In this document: positions 42,557 to 51,744 of the stretch, piece after piece | How positions within the stretch are numbered: position 1 is the stretch's first letter | How the letters are laid out: the number at the start of each line of letters is the position of its first letter | Assembly (NCBI RefSeq): GCF_034006665.1 | Contig: NZ_JAVESI010000006.1 | Coordinates: forward strand, 30,694 to 94,693 | Direction: 5' to 3' | DNA from: Trichloromonas sp034006665 | GTDB taxonomy: Bacteria > Desulfobacterota > Desulfuromonadia > Desulfuromonadales > Trichloromonadaceae | Length of the DNA stretch: 64,000 bases | Position numbers and translations under genes: made by a program | The notes under the pieces: model-generated | Database searches by the model: none | Seen by the model: the letters and a program-made list of their open reading frames with translations, nothing else | What the model was told of the DNA's origin: nothing

Positions 42557-43468
42557 ATGATCGGCAAAGCCTTGTTGCATCTGTTGTTGCTTTTTCTCCT
42601 TTCTCCGCTCTTGCTCGGCGTCATCGGCAAAACCAAGGCCCTCTTCGCCGGGCGCTGGGGCGCGCCGTTGCTGCAACCCTACTTCGACCTGTGGAAGTTG
42701 ATGCGCAAAGGCATGGTCTTGAGCGAAACAACCACCTGGGTCTTTCTCGCCGGACCGCTGATCGGCTTCGCCGTGCCGCCCCTGGCCGCTCTGTTCATCC
42801 CCTTCGGTGCCCTCACCGCGCCGGTCTCCTTCACCGGCGACCTGATTCTCTTCGTCTACCTCTTCGGCCTGTCGCGCTTTTTCACCGCCAGCGCCGCCCT
42901 CGATACCGGTTCCAGCTTCGAGGGGATGGGGGCGGCCCGGGAAGTAACCTTTTCCTGCCTGGCCGAACCGACCCTGCTCTTCGTGCTTATCGTCCTGGCG
43001 CGCCTGGCCGGCGACCTCTCCCTGGACGCCATGCTCGGCCCCTCGCTGCAACCAGCCTGGCACCAGGCGGGCGCGGCCTTGGGCCTGGCCCTGGTCAGCC
43101 TCTTCGTCGTGCTGCTGGTGGAAAATTCGCGTATTCCTTTTGACGACCCCAACACCCATCTGGAACTGACCATGATCCACGAAGTCATGGTCCTCGACCA
43201 CAGCGGCCCAGCCTTCGGCCTGATCCTCTACGGCGCAGCCATGAAACTCTTCGTACTCGGAGCGGTGCTGATGCGCATGGCTTTGCCCATGACCTACCCA
43301 AGCCCGTGGCTCAATCTGTTGGTCTTCGTCGCCGGGATGCTTGCCCTGGCGGTAGTGATCGGCGTGGTCGAATCGATCATGGCCCGACTGCGCCTCATCC
43401 GTATTCCCCAGGTACTGGTCGGCACCACGTTGCTTTCGGCTTTCGCCATGGTGTTGTTGTTGCGGTAG
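42557..43468 (+). CDS. HyfC/NuoH-like membrane subunit
   Basis: A 303-residue subunit of the NuoH/HycD type with eight predicted helices. The family landmarks are GVIGKTKALFAGRWGAPLLQPYFDLWKLMRKG near the N-terminus, the acidic ALDTGSSFEGMGAAREVTFS loop (about 114-134) and VENSRIPFDDPNTHLELTMIHEVM (about 190-213), which faces the soluble subunits. The ATG at 42557 lies two bases after the previous stop. It forms the link between the membrane arm and the large and small subunits. Confidence 0.9.
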   Translation: MIGKALLHLLLLFLLSPLLLGVIGKTKALFAGRWGAPLLQPYFDLWKLMRKGMVLSETTTWVFLAGPLIGFAVPPLAALFIPFGALTAPVSFTGDLILFVYLFGLSRFFTASAALDTGSSFEGMGAAREVTFSCLAEPTLLFVLIVLARLAGDLSLDAMLGPSLQPAWHQAGAALGLALVSLFVVLLVENSRIPFDDPNTHLELTMIHEVMVLDHSGPAFGLILYGAAMKLFVLGAVLMRMALPMTYPSPWLNLLVFVAGMLALAVVIGVVESIMARLRLIRIPQVLVGTTLLSAFAMVLLLR

Positions 43469-43592
43469 TAAGGGCAGAAGCAAGAGGCGAGGGATGTGGG
43501 CTGAGAAATAACAACCATCCGTCACGAAATCGACGGCCAGAAACTCGTCACTTATCATTATTTGCGCGTCACTGACACACGGGAGTCACCCC

Positions 43593-44231
43593 ATGCACGA
43601 CCTGAACAACCTGCTGCTGCTGGCCGTTATTCTCTGCAACTTCTTCACCCTGGGCAGCAGCCGTCTCGGCGCCTGTATCCGTGTCGTCACTCTGCAGGGG
43701 GCGCTTATTTCGGTACTGCCGGTGACGGTGCACGGCGCGAGTGGGCACAGTCTGCTCCTCGGCGCGGGGGCTCTCGCCCTCAAGGGGATTTTCATCCCCT
43801 GGCTGCTCTTCCGCGCCATCCGCGAGGTCCGCATCCGCCGCGAGGTCGAACCGCTGATCGGCTATATCCCAACCTTGCTCATCGGCGCCCTGAGCACTTC
43901 AGCCGCCTTCATCTTCGCTGAGTATCTGCCGCTGGTTGCGGAACACCGGGACAGCCTCTTCATCCCCACCGCCCTGGCGACGCTCTTTACCGGCTTTCTG
44001 CTCCTCAGCACCCGGCGCAAGGCAATCACCCAGGTTCTCGGCTATCTGATTTTCGAGAACGCCATCTTCATTCTCGGCGTACTCCTCGCCGAAGCCATGC
44101 CGCTGATGGTGGAGACCGGCGTGCTCCTCGATCTGCTGGTGGCGATCTTCGTCATGGGCATCGTCATCAACCAGATCAACCGGGAATTTTCCACCCTGAA
44201 CACCGAACGCCTTTCCGCACTGAAGGAATGA
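43593..44231 (+). CDS. HyfE-like membrane subunit
   Basis: A 212-residue membrane protein with six hydrophobic segments, matching HyfE: a NuoK-like core (FENAIFILGVLLAEAMPLMVETGVLLDLL, about 150-179, with the buried glutamates) and the C-terminal GIVINQINREFSTLNTERLSALKE. It comes 124 bases after the HyfC-like gene, the only sizeable gap in the cluster; that gap holds no gene. GGGAG precedes the ATG at 43593. Confidence 0.87.
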   Translation: MHDLNNLLLLAVILCNFFTLGSSRLGACIRVVTLQGALISVLPVTVHGASGHSLLLGAGALALKGIFIPWLLFRAIREVRIRREVEPLIGYIPTLLIGALSTSAAFIFAEYLPLVAEHRDSLFIPTALATLFTGFLLLSTRRKAITQVLGYLIFENAIFILGVLLAEAMPLMVETGVLLDLLVAIFVMGIVINQINREFSTLNTERLSALKE

Positions 44232-44232
44232 C

Positions 44233-45663
44233 ATGATCACCGCGCTCATCCTCCTGCCGCTGCTCGCCGCCGTCGCCGCCGCCCTCATTCCCCGTCTGCG
44301 CCTGGCCGGATGGCTGCTGCCCCTGATCGGTGCCGGGCACTTCACCCTCGCGCTGGCCACACCCCTGTCTCCGACCGGGAACGGCGACTGGCTGATCCTC
44401 GACCCCTTGGGCCGTCTGGTGCTGATCGTGACCAGCCTGCTCTTTCTACTCTGCTCCATCTACGCTGTCGCCTACCTGCGCTTCCACCAGCAGCAACGGG
44501 ACAGCCGAGCAATGGTGCCGTGCCTGCTCTTCTTTCTCGCCACCCTTACCCTGGCCACCGTGGCTCATCATCTCGGCCTGCTCTGGGTAGCGGTGGAGAC
44601 CACGACCCTGGCGAGCGCGCCCCTCATCTACTACAACCGCAACCGGCTCTCCATCGAAGCGACCTGGAAATACCTGCTCCTCGGCTCGGTAGGCATCGCT
44701 CTGGCCATGCTCGGCATCCTTTGCACGGCTTACGCCGTCCTCCACGTTGACCAGCCGGTCAGCCTGCAATTCGACCAGTTGCTCGCCAATGTCGCCGGTT
44801 CCTCGCGCCCCTGGCTGCACACCGGCTTCGTCTTTCTGCTCGTCGGTTTTGGCACCAAGATGGGTTTGGCTCCCCTGCACAGCTGGAAACCGGATGCCTA
44901 CGGCGAAGCCCCGGCCTTGGTCGGAGCCCTGCTCGCCGGCGGTCTGACCAGCGTCGCCTTCCTCGGTATCCTGCGCGGAGTACAGCTCATGGCCGCCGCC
45001 GGCGACCTCGCCCTGGCGCGGCAATCCCTGGTTATTATGGGCCTGCTCTCCCTGGCCCTAGCGGCGGTTTTCGTGGTCAAACAGCCGGACGTCAAGCGCA
45101 TGCTCGCCTACTCCAGCGTCGAGCACATGGGGATTCTCGCCCTCGGCGTCGGCATCGGCGGTCTGGCGACCTTCGGTGCCATGCTCCACCTGGTCAACAA
45201 TTCCTTGACCAAGGGGGCGCTCTTCCTCTCTGCCGGCAACATCCAGCGGGCCTACGCCAGCAAACATCTCAGCGAAGTGCGCGGCGCCATGAGCCGGGTG
45301 CCCCTTTCGGCGGGGATCTTCGTTGCGGGCTTCCTGGCCATTACCGGCAGTCCCCCCTTTGGCCCTTTTATCAGTGAGTTCACCATTCTACGGGGGATCT
45401 TCGGCGAAGGGCACCCTTGGCTCGGCGGCGTCTTTCTTCTGCTGCTCGCTATCGTCTTCATCGGCATGGGCGGTACGGTTCTGATGGCCACCCAGGGGGA
45501 GGCGCCCACCGATACGCCCCCTTCCGAGCATCGGGATACAGCCATGCTTGCCGGTCCTCCCCTCGTGTTGCTGGTCCTGGTGCTGATCCTCGGACTCTAT
45601 CTGCCCGAGCCTTTGCGTGTCGGTCTTGAGCAGGCCGCCGCCCTGCTGGAGGCGAAACCATGA
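44233..45663 (+). CDS. HyfF/NuoN-like proton-translocating subunit
   Basis: A 476-residue antiporter-type subunit. It shows LLWVAVETTTLASAPLIYYN (fifth-helix Glu), GFGTKMGLAPLHSWKPDAYGEAP, KQPDVKRMLAYSSVEHMGILALG and NNSLTKGALFLSAGNIQRAY, the features of HyfF. The ATG lies one base after the previous stop. The C-terminus overlaps the large-subunit gene by 4 bases. Confidence 0.88.
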   Translation: MITALILLPLLAAVAAALIPRLRLAGWLLPLIGAGHFTLALATPLSPTGNGDWLILDPLGRLVLIVTSLLFLLCSIYAVAYLRFHQQQRDSRAMVPCLLFFLATLTLATVAHHLGLLWVAVETTTLASAPLIYYNRNRLSIEATWKYLLLGSVGIALAMLGILCTAYAVLHVDQPVSLQFDQLLANVAGSSRPWLHTGFVFLLVGFGTKMGLAPLHSWKPDAYGEAPALVGALLAGGLTSVAFLGILRGVQLMAAAGDLALARQSLVIMGLLSLALAAVFVVKQPDVKRMLAYSSVEHMGILALGVGIGGLATFGAMLHLVNNSLTKGALFLSAGNIQRAYASKHLSEVRGAMSRVPLSAGIFVAGFLAITGSPPFGPFISEFTILRGIFGEGHPWLGGVFLLLLAIVFIGMGGTVLMATQGEAPTDTPPSEHRDTAMLAGPPLVLLVLVLILGLYLPEPLRVGLEQAAALLEAKP

Positions 45664-47186
45664 TGCCCGCCAACTGCCTGACCTTCCGTCCTGGCGAAAC
45701 CCTGAAGCTTGCCGATATTCCGACCCTGTCCTACGCCGACTACGCCCAGGGGCTGCTCGATCTGGTAGCGGCCGGCGGCCGTGTCTCCGCCTGTTTCGCC
45801 GATTCTGCGAACGGCTCTGCGAAGCTTGATCTCTACACCCTGATCGCCCGCGACCGCCAAGGGGATCTGGCCCTGCTCAAAAGCGCCATCGGCGAAAACT
45901 TCCCGTCGCTGACCCCCGAGTGCCCGCAACTGCATCTTTTTGAACGGGAAATCGCCGAGCAGTTCGGCGTCGTTGCCGAAGGTCACCCCTGGTTCAAGCC
46001 GGTGCGCTTCCATCAGTCCTGGCGTCGGGGGAAGGATGCCTGGGGTCGCCCCACAGATCGACATCCTCTGGTTGGAGAGATGGATTTCTACCGGATCGCC
46101 GGGGATGAAGTGCATGAGGTCGCGGTCGGGCCGGTCCATGCCGGGGTCATCGAACCCGGACATTTCCGCTTCCAATGCCACGGCGAAGAGGTGATGCATC
46201 TGGAAATTTCCCTTGGCTATCAGCATCGTGGACTTGAACGCCTGCTCATCGGTGGCCCGCACAAAGCGACCCCCTTTCAGATGGAGACCGCCGCCGGCGA
46301 TACCAGCACCGGCCACATGACCGCCTACTGTCGGGTCATCGAAGCCCTTGCCGGCGCCGAGGTGCCGCCCCGGGGGGAAGTGCTGCGCTCGGTAGGTCAG
46401 GAGTTCGAGCGACTAGCAAATCACGTCGGCGATCTCGGCGCCATCGCCGGAGATGTCGGCTTTCTGCCGACCTCCGCTTATTGCGGCCGCCTGCGCGGGG
46501 ATTATCTCAACTTCAGTTCCGAACTCTGCGGCAACCGTTTCGGCCGCAGTCTGGTTCGGCCGGGCGGCACTCTCATCGATTGCGACCGGGAATTGACCGA
46601 TCTCATTTTGAAGCGGCTTGAGTCGGTAGCCTACAATACCCGGGGGGCGATTGAACTGATGTTCGACACCCCTTCGGTCCTCGGACGTATGGAAGGGGTC
46701 GGCCTGGTTTCCGTTGAGGCCGCCGAGCAGTTCGGTATGGTCGGAGTCGCGGCTCGCGCCTGCGGCCTGCGCCGCGACATCCGCTTGACCCATCCGCGCG
46801 GCGCCTGGCGCAATGCGTTCGATACCATTCCCCAAGAGACGGATGGCGATGTCAACGCCCGCGCCCAGATCCGCCGGCGCGAGCTCTACACCGCTCTGAG
46901 CTGGATCACCAAGCATCTGAAAAATCTGCCCGAGGGTCCGCACCACATCCCCCCGGGAAAACCGGGCGCGGACCTCTTCACCGCAGCCTTGGTGGAAGGC
47001 TGGCGCGGGGAGATCGCCCATGTGGCCTTGACCGACGGCGAGGGACGTTTCCGCCGCTATAAAATCGTTGATCCCTCCTTCCACAACTGGAGCGGATTGG
47101 CTATGACCTTGCGTAACGAACAGATTTCCGACTTTCCCCTGTGTAATAAAAGCTTCAATCTCTCCTATTGCGGATTCGATCTGTAA
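45660..47186 (+). CDS. Hydrogenase-large-subunit-like protein lacking nickel ligands
   Basis: A 508-residue fusion of a NuoC-like part (about 1-130: HLFEREIAEQFGVVAEGHPW) and a NuoD/HycE-like part (about 150-508: HFRFQCHGEEVMHLEISLGYQHRGLERLL, EFERLANHVGDLGAIAGDVGF). A group 4 [NiFe] hydrogenase would have two Cys-x-x-Cys motifs. Here the first position reads GDTSTGH (about 213-219) with no cysteine, and the C-terminus ends SYCGFDL with only Cys504. It therefore cannot hold a normal Ni-Fe site and belongs with the energy-converting-hydrogenase-related (Ehr) proteins described in Geobacter, with another electron or proton role. Confidence 0.88.
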   Translation: MMPANCLTFRPGETLKLADIPTLSYADYAQGLLDLVAAGGRVSACFADSANGSAKLDLYTLIARDRQGDLALLKSAIGENFPSLTPECPQLHLFEREIAEQFGVVAEGHPWFKPVRFHQSWRRGKDAWGRPTDRHPLVGEMDFYRIAGDEVHEVAVGPVHAGVIEPGHFRFQCHGEEVMHLEISLGYQHRGLERLLIGGPHKATPFQMETAAGDTSTGHMTAYCRVIEALAGAEVPPRGEVLRSVGQEFERLANHVGDLGAIAGDVGFLPTSAYCGRLRGDYLNFSSELCGNRFGRSLVRPGGTLIDCDRELTDLILKRLESVAYNTRGAIELMFDTPSVLGRMEGVGLVSVEAAEQFGMVGVAARACGLRRDIRLTHPRGAWRNAFDTIPQETDGDVNARAQIRRRELYTALSWITKHLKNLPEGPHHIPPGKPGADLFTAALVEGWRGEIAHVALTDGEGRFRRYKIVDPSFHNWSGLAMTLRNEQISDFPLCNKSFNLSYCGFDL

Positions 47187-47207
47187 GGGGATGAAAAGGA
47201 TCACGCC

Positions 47208-47966
47208 ATGCTGAAAATTATCCGTGAACGCTGGCGGCAGGGCTACCGCACCGGCAAATTCCCCAAGATCGAGCCGGTGCTGGCGGAACGATTTCGCGGC
47301 CTGCCGCAACTCCCCACGTCAGCTTGTCCTGAAAACTGCCGAGCCTGTCAGGATGTCTGCCCCACCGACGCGATCACCTTTGAAGAGGGGCGCCCCGTCA
47401 TCGACCTGGGGCGTTGCCTCTTCTGTGACGATTGCGCCCGCGCCTGTCCGGAGAAGACCCTGAGCCTGACCGGCAACTACCATCTGGCCGCGAGCAGCCG
47501 CGAGAATCTGCTCCAGAAAACCAACGAAGCCCCGAAAATCGCCGCTCTCAATGCCCACATGCGCAGTCTCTTCGGACGCTCTCTCAAACTGCGCCAGGTC
47601 TCTACCGGCGGCTGCAACGCCTGCGAAGCCGACCTCAACGTGCTCGCCACCCTGGTCTTCGACCTCGGGCGCTTCGGCATCCAGTTCGTCGCCTCCCCCC
47701 GCCACGCCGACGGCCTGCTGGTCACCGGTCCGGTCACGGAAAACATGAAGGGCGCCCTGCTTGATACCTACGCCGCTCTCGCTGAACCGAAGCTGGTCAT
47801 CGCCGCCGGCGCCTGCGCCATCAACGGCGGTCCCTTCATCGGCAGTCCCGAAATTCACCAGGGCATCGGCGACCTGATTCCCGTCGATCTCTACATTCCC
47901 GGCTGTCCGCCCCATCCCTACACCAGCCTCGACGGCATGCTGCGCCTGCTCGGCCGCCTGAAATAG
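47208..47966 (+). CDS. Ferredoxin-small-subunit fusion (HyfH/HyfI-like)
   Basis: A 252-residue protein joining a two-cluster ferredoxin part (CPENCRACQDVCPTDAI and CLFCDDCARACP, about 40-86) to a NuoB-like small subunit (about 110-250). The four cysteines of the proximal [4Fe-4S] cluster are present in GGCNACEADL, AAGACAINGG and PGCPPHP. In Hyf complexes these are two proteins. It is the last gene of the operon, 21 bases after the large subunit, and would pass electrons from a soluble donor to the membrane arm. Confidence 0.9.
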   Translation: MLKIIRERWRQGYRTGKFPKIEPVLAERFRGLPQLPTSACPENCRACQDVCPTDAITFEEGRPVIDLGRCLFCDDCARACPEKTLSLTGNYHLAASSRENLLQKTNEAPKIAALNAHMRSLFGRSLKLRQVSTGGCNACEADLNVLATLVFDLGRFGIQFVASPRHADGLLVTGPVTENMKGALLDTYAALAEPKLVIAAGACAINGGPFIGSPEIHQGIGDLIPVDLYIPGCPPHPYTSLDGMLRLLGRLK

Positions 47967-48042
47967 CCTGCCACGGCGGCGGGGTTTACTACATTCGATT
48001 TTTCATATATATTGTCGTGGCACTTTTGCGAAGGAGAACGCC

Positions 48043-48210
48043 ATGCCTATTTACGAATATGTCTGCCCAGCCTGTGGTAACCGTTTCGAAAAAATCCAGC
48101 GCCAGCGCAGCGACAAGCAACCCTGCCCGATATGCGGCGCCGTTGCCCGGCCTGCCGTTTCACGCCCGGCGGACACCTCCGCCAACTGCAACAGCGGCGG
48201 CTTTACCTGA
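48043..48210 (+). CDS. FmdB-type zinc-ribbon protein (55 aa)
   Basis: A short gene with AAGGAG before ATG 48043. The product begins MPIYEYVCPACGNRFEKIQ, the standard FmdB-family opening, followed by a second cysteine pair in PCPICG (about 28-33), forming a zinc ribbon. The tail (TSANCNSGGFT) is short. FmdB proteins are widespread putative regulators whose role is mostly unknown. It stands 76 bases after the Ehr-like operon. Confidence 0.85.
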   Translation: MPIYEYVCPACGNRFEKIQRQRSDKQPCPICGAVARPAVSRPADTSANCNSGGFT

Positions 48211-48628
48211 GCCTGATCCGGTGGTGGCGTGTCCACCACGAGCCCCTCACATCCCGGCATTACTCGGATTGCCGTCGCCTGTCGTCGGCATGCGGCGGCA
48301 ATCCGATCCTCACATGATCCTCACCCGTTTCTGACAATCCTCTTGACTCCCTGATCCGATCGTGATACTTATAGTCGCAAGAATGGACGTGGATCGTTTA
48401 TCTGTCCGAAGATGTCCAAAGTGCTGACACGCTTCCATCGCTTAGCGCTTCTTTTTCCACTCTTTCGACCTTCTTGGTTGGATACCCGCTATGTTCACGG
48501 CCTTGCCGGGCCAAGCTGACATTCCCCACTGACAACACGGCTAAGCTCTACGCCCTCCCCTTTCCGGAGGGCTTTTGCCTGTACGGGCAAAGTTCACCTC
48601 GAACCTGTTTCGAAGGGACATAAAAACC
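48211..48628. other. 418-bp stretch before the glucan synthase gene
   Basis: No gene. GCCCTCC/GGAGGGC (48552-48571) followed by TTTTG is a possible terminator or leader hairpin just before the synthase gene. TTGACT at 48343 has no well-spaced -10 box. I checked for a c-di-GMP (GEMM) riboswitch because of the downstream polysaccharide gene and did not see its core. Confidence 0.4.
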
Positions 48629-51256
48629 ATGCGCAAAACCGGATTTATCATTGTTGTTCTGGTTATTTTCGCCAATCTCGCCGTCTGGACGCTGCTCAAT
48701 CGACCGGAAAGCGCACCGGACTGGAACGCGCCGTTCAACGGCCTCTCTTTCAGCCCGCTCCGTCCGGGGCAGGACGCCATGAAGGATGAACTGCCCAGCG
48801 CCGAAGAGATCGATCAGGATCTCGCCCTCGTTCAGGATAAAACCCTGCGGGTGCGGACCTATTCCTCCCTCGACACCCTCGGTCTGGTGCCCGAAATGGC
48901 TCAGGCGCGCGGCCTGAAGGTCACCGCCGGCGCCTGGCTCGACCAGGATGAAGCCAACAACCGCGCAGAGATCGAGCACCTGGTCGCCAACGCCAACCGC
49001 TGGTCGAGCGTCGAGCGGGTCATCGTCGGCAACGAGGCGGTACTGCGCGGCGATCTCACCGTTGCCGAGCTCAGCACCTATATCGACCAGGTCCGTAAGT
49101 CGATCCGGATACCGGTCGGCAGCGCCGAACCGCCCCATGTCTGGCTCGAACATCCGGAACTGGCCGCCGCTGTCGACTTCATCGCCGTTCACATCCTCCC
49201 CTACTGGGAGGGCGTTTCCGCCGAAGAAGCTCCCCAATGGGCCTTCAACCGTTACCAGGAAGTGGTCGCCGCCTTCCCCGACAAGCCGGTGGTGATCGGC
49301 GAGGTCGGCTGGCCGAGCGCCGGCAGCCGCTTCATGGGCGCCAAGGCGTCGCCGGCGAATCAGGCCGTCTTTATCCGTGAATTTCTGCAACTGGCACAAA
49401 AGCACCAGATCGACTATTTCCTGATGGAAGCCTTCGACCAACCCTGGAAGAAAGCCTTGGAGGGTGCCGTCGGTGCTCACTGGGGGATTTTCGACGCCGA
49501 GCGCCAGGCCAAATTCCCCCTGACCGGCGCCATCTCCGCCGTTCCCCACTGGCCCTGGCAGGCCGCCCTGGCGACGGTGCTGGCGCTGGTGCCGATGGTC
49601 CTCTTCCTGCGCCACTGGGATAACCTCAAGCGCCGCGGCCAGCTCTTCTTCGCCGCCCTCATCCAGCTGACCGCATCGCTCTTCGCCTGGACGGCGCTGC
49701 TGCCCCTGGCCGTCGAGATGACCACGGCCGGGACGATCGTCTGGGGTCTGCTGCTGCCCGCTCAGCTCGGCCTGCTGCTGGTGATTCTGACCAACGGCCT
49801 GGAAATGACTGAGATGCTTTGGATCAAGCGCTGGAAGCGCTATTTCGCTCCGCTGAATCCGGAACGGGATCGCGAATTCCCCATGGCCTCGATCCATCTG
49901 GCGATCCATAACGAACCGCCGGAACTGGTCTTCAAGACCCTCGACGGTCTTGCCGCCCTCGACTATCCCAACTTCGAGGTACTGGTCATCGATAACAACA
50001 CCGTCAACGAAGAGGTATGGAAGCCGGTGGAAGAGTATTGCGCCCGCCTCGGCGAACGCTTCCGCTTCTTCCACCTGCCGAAATGGCCGGGTTACAAAGC
50101 CGGGGCGCTCAACTTCGCCCTCGGCGAGACCCATCCCGACGCCCAGGTGGTCGGGGTCATCGACGCCGACTACATCGTCAGCCCCGACTGGCTGCGCGCC
50201 CTCGTCCCCTACTTCGACAAGCCCGAAGTCGGCTTCGTCCAGGCGCCCCAGGACAACCGCGAATGGCAGGGGGATGTCTTCCAGACCATGATCAACTGGG
50301 AGTACAACGGCTTCTTCCAGATCGGCATGATCCATCGCAACGAGCGCAACGCCATCATCCAGCACGGCACCATGACCCTGATGCGCCGCGATGCCTTGGA
50401 GCAGGTCGGCAAGTGGAGCGAATGGTGCATCTGCGAGGATGCCGAACTCGGCCTGCGGCTGTTCAAGGCCGGTTACGAGTCGGTCTACGTCAACCACAAC
50501 TTCGGCGAGGGAATCACCCCGACCAGCTTCGCCGGCTACAAAGGACAGCGCTGGCGCTGGACCTACGGGGCGGTGCAGATTCTTCGCGGCCACTGGCGTT
50601 CGCTTTTGCCTTGGAGCAAATCGAATCTCACCGCCGGGCAGAAGTTCCACTTCGTCACCGGCTGGATGCCCTGGTTTACCGACGCCCTGCACCTGCTCTT
50701 CACCCTGGCCGGCGTCGCCTGGACTATCGGCATTCTGGTGCGCCCCCAGGATTTCGAAGTCCCCCTGGCGGTCTTCCTGGTGCCGACCTTGGGCCTGTTT
50801 CTATTCAAGGTCGCCCACGCCCTGATTCTCTACCGGGCACGGGTCAAGTGCAGCTTCCTGCAGAGCCTCGCCGCCTCCGTCGCCGGCATGGGACTGACCC
50901 ACACCATCGCCCGGGCGATCTTCACCGGGCTGTTGCAGCCGAGCCATCCCTTCCTGCGCACCCCCAAGGGGGAAGGTCGCCAAGCGCTGCTCAAGGGCGT
51001 CATCATGGCCGGCGAAGAGACCCAGATTTTCCTGCTGCTGCTGGTTTCGGCGGCGGCCAGTTTCTGGTTCTTCGGCCCCAACAACCCCGAAGGAACGCTC
51101 TGGGCCGTTCTCCTGCTGGTTCAGTCCATTCCCTACGGCGCTGCCCTGGCGACCTCGATGGCCAGTTGCATGCCCCGCCTGGACCTGGTGCTGCCGAAAC
51201 TGGCGTCCATGCCCCGGCTACTCACCACCCGCGCCCGGCGCACGCCGCTGGGTTGA
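48629..51256 (+). CDS. GH17-GT2 beta-glucan synthase (NdvB-like)
   Basis: An 875-residue membrane enzyme. After a signal anchor (about 4-22) residues about 30-300 form a GH17 domain with the acid/base Glu in VIVGNEAVLRG (about 132) and the nucleophile in VVIGEVGWPS (about 231). Four helices lead to a GT2 domain with DADYIVSPDW (DxD), QAPQDNREW, the base in CEDAELGLRL and KGQRWRWTYG (Q-x-x-R-W), then further helices. This layout is that of NdvB-type synthases that make beta-1,3 glucans, sometimes cyclic or branched. ATG 48629 is preferred over the frame start at 48575. It stands alone with its own terminator. Confidence 0.88.
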   Translation: MRKTGFIIVVLVIFANLAVWTLLNRPESAPDWNAPFNGLSFSPLRPGQDAMKDELPSAEEIDQDLALVQDKTLRVRTYSSLDTLGLVPEMAQARGLKVTAGAWLDQDEANNRAEIEHLVANANRWSSVERVIVGNEAVLRGDLTVAELSTYIDQVRKSIRIPVGSAEPPHVWLEHPELAAAVDFIAVHILPYWEGVSAEEAPQWAFNRYQEVVAAFPDKPVVIGEVGWPSAGSRFMGAKASPANQAVFIREFLQLAQKHQIDYFLMEAFDQPWKKALEGAVGAHWGIFDAERQAKFPLTGAISAVPHWPWQAALATVLALVPMVLFLRHWDNLKRRGQLFFAALIQLTASLFAWTALLPLAVEMTTAGTIVWGLLLPAQLGLLLVILTNGLEMTEMLWIKRWKRYFAPLNPERDREFPMASIHLAIHNEPPELVFKTLDGLAALDYPNFEVLVIDNNTVNEEVWKPVEEYCARLGERFRFFHLPKWPGYKAGALNFALGETHPDAQVVGVIDADYIVSPDWLRALVPYFDKPEVGFVQAPQDNREWQGDVFQTMINWEYNGFFQIGMIHRNERNAIIQHGTMTLMRRDALEQVGKWSEWCICEDAELGLRLFKAGYESVYVNHNFGEGITPTSFAGYKGQRWRWTYGAVQILRGHWRSLLPWSKSNLTAGQKFHFVTGWMPWFTDALHLLFTLAGVAWTIGILVRPQDFEVPLAVFLVPTLGLFLFKVAHALILYRARVKCSFLQSLAASVAGMGLTHTIARAIFTGLLQPSHPFLRTPKGEGRQALLKGVIMAGEETQIFLLLLVSAAASFWFFGPNNPEGTLWAVLLLVQSIPYGAALATSMASCMPRLDLVLPKLASMPRLLTTRARRTPLG

Positions 51257-51283
51257 TTAAAAGTACCGAAGGGCGTATAAAAG

Positions 51284-51318
51284 AAAAGGCGAAACCCTCG
51301 GGTTTCGCCTTTTTTCGT
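51284..51318 (+). terminator. Intrinsic terminator of the glucan synthase gene
   Basis: A 14-base inverted repeat (51284-51297 with 51300-51313) closing on TC, with a T run from 51310. Confidence 0.9.
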
Positions 51319-51364
51319 TCACTCCGACGGAGCGGATGCCAACTCACAAGGAAAGGAAGTTCGC

Positions 51365-51511
51365 ATGAAAGGAACCGACCTGCTCAAACTGCTGGCTCTG
51401 CTCGCCCTGGTCGCCGCCATCGCTGCCGGTGCCTACTGGTTGAGCCGCTCCCAGGGGGATGCCACGAAAAAATATTCCCATCCCATCACCCGTGAAGGGA
51501 GCAAGTGGTAA
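51365..51511 (+). CDS. Small single-helix membrane protein (48 aa)
   Basis: ATG at 51365 is preceded by AAGGAAAGGAAG. The product has one membrane helix (MKGTDLLKLLALLALVAAIAAGAYW) and a short polar tail (SHPITREGSKW). It is not a family I know. It lies after the terminator of the glucan synthase and before a bidirectional terminator, so it may have its own promoter in the 50 bases upstream. Confidence 0.55.
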   Translation: MKGTDLLKLLALLALVAAIAAGAYWLSRSQGDATKKYSHPITREGSKW

Positions 51512-51699
51512 ATAGAGGGATGCAGGGATTTCCCACTGCCCAGACAACCACGGCATAACGCCCGAGTTTTCCCGTCGCCATCAGCAGTTCGAAGGATCCC
51601 ATCCTAAAGCGCAGGATGCCGCCGACCAGGCACAGGGGATCGCCCACCACCGTTAGCCAGGAACAAAGCAACGATCAGCAACCGTAACATCATGCCAAT

Positions 51700-51734
51700 A
51701 AAAAAGCCGCGTCCGAATACGCGGCTTTTTTTTG
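51700..51734. terminator. Bidirectional terminator
   Basis: Stem AAAAAGCCGCGT/ACGCGGCTTTTT with loop CCGAAT; T runs on both strands. It ends the minus-strand helicase gene and any plus-strand transcript from 51365. Confidence 0.88.
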
Positions 51735-51744
51735 TTTCTCGCTA

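Noticed and set aside
48380..48600. Possible cyclic di-GMP riboswitch before the glucan synthase
   Set aside because: The conserved GEMM core and the two helices could not be found.
48548..50692. 714-residue minus-strand frame opposite the glucan synthase
   Set aside because: Rich in Gly, Gln, Asp and His as expected for the complement of a GC-rich gene, with no domain; the opposite strand has clear GH17 and GT2 motifs.
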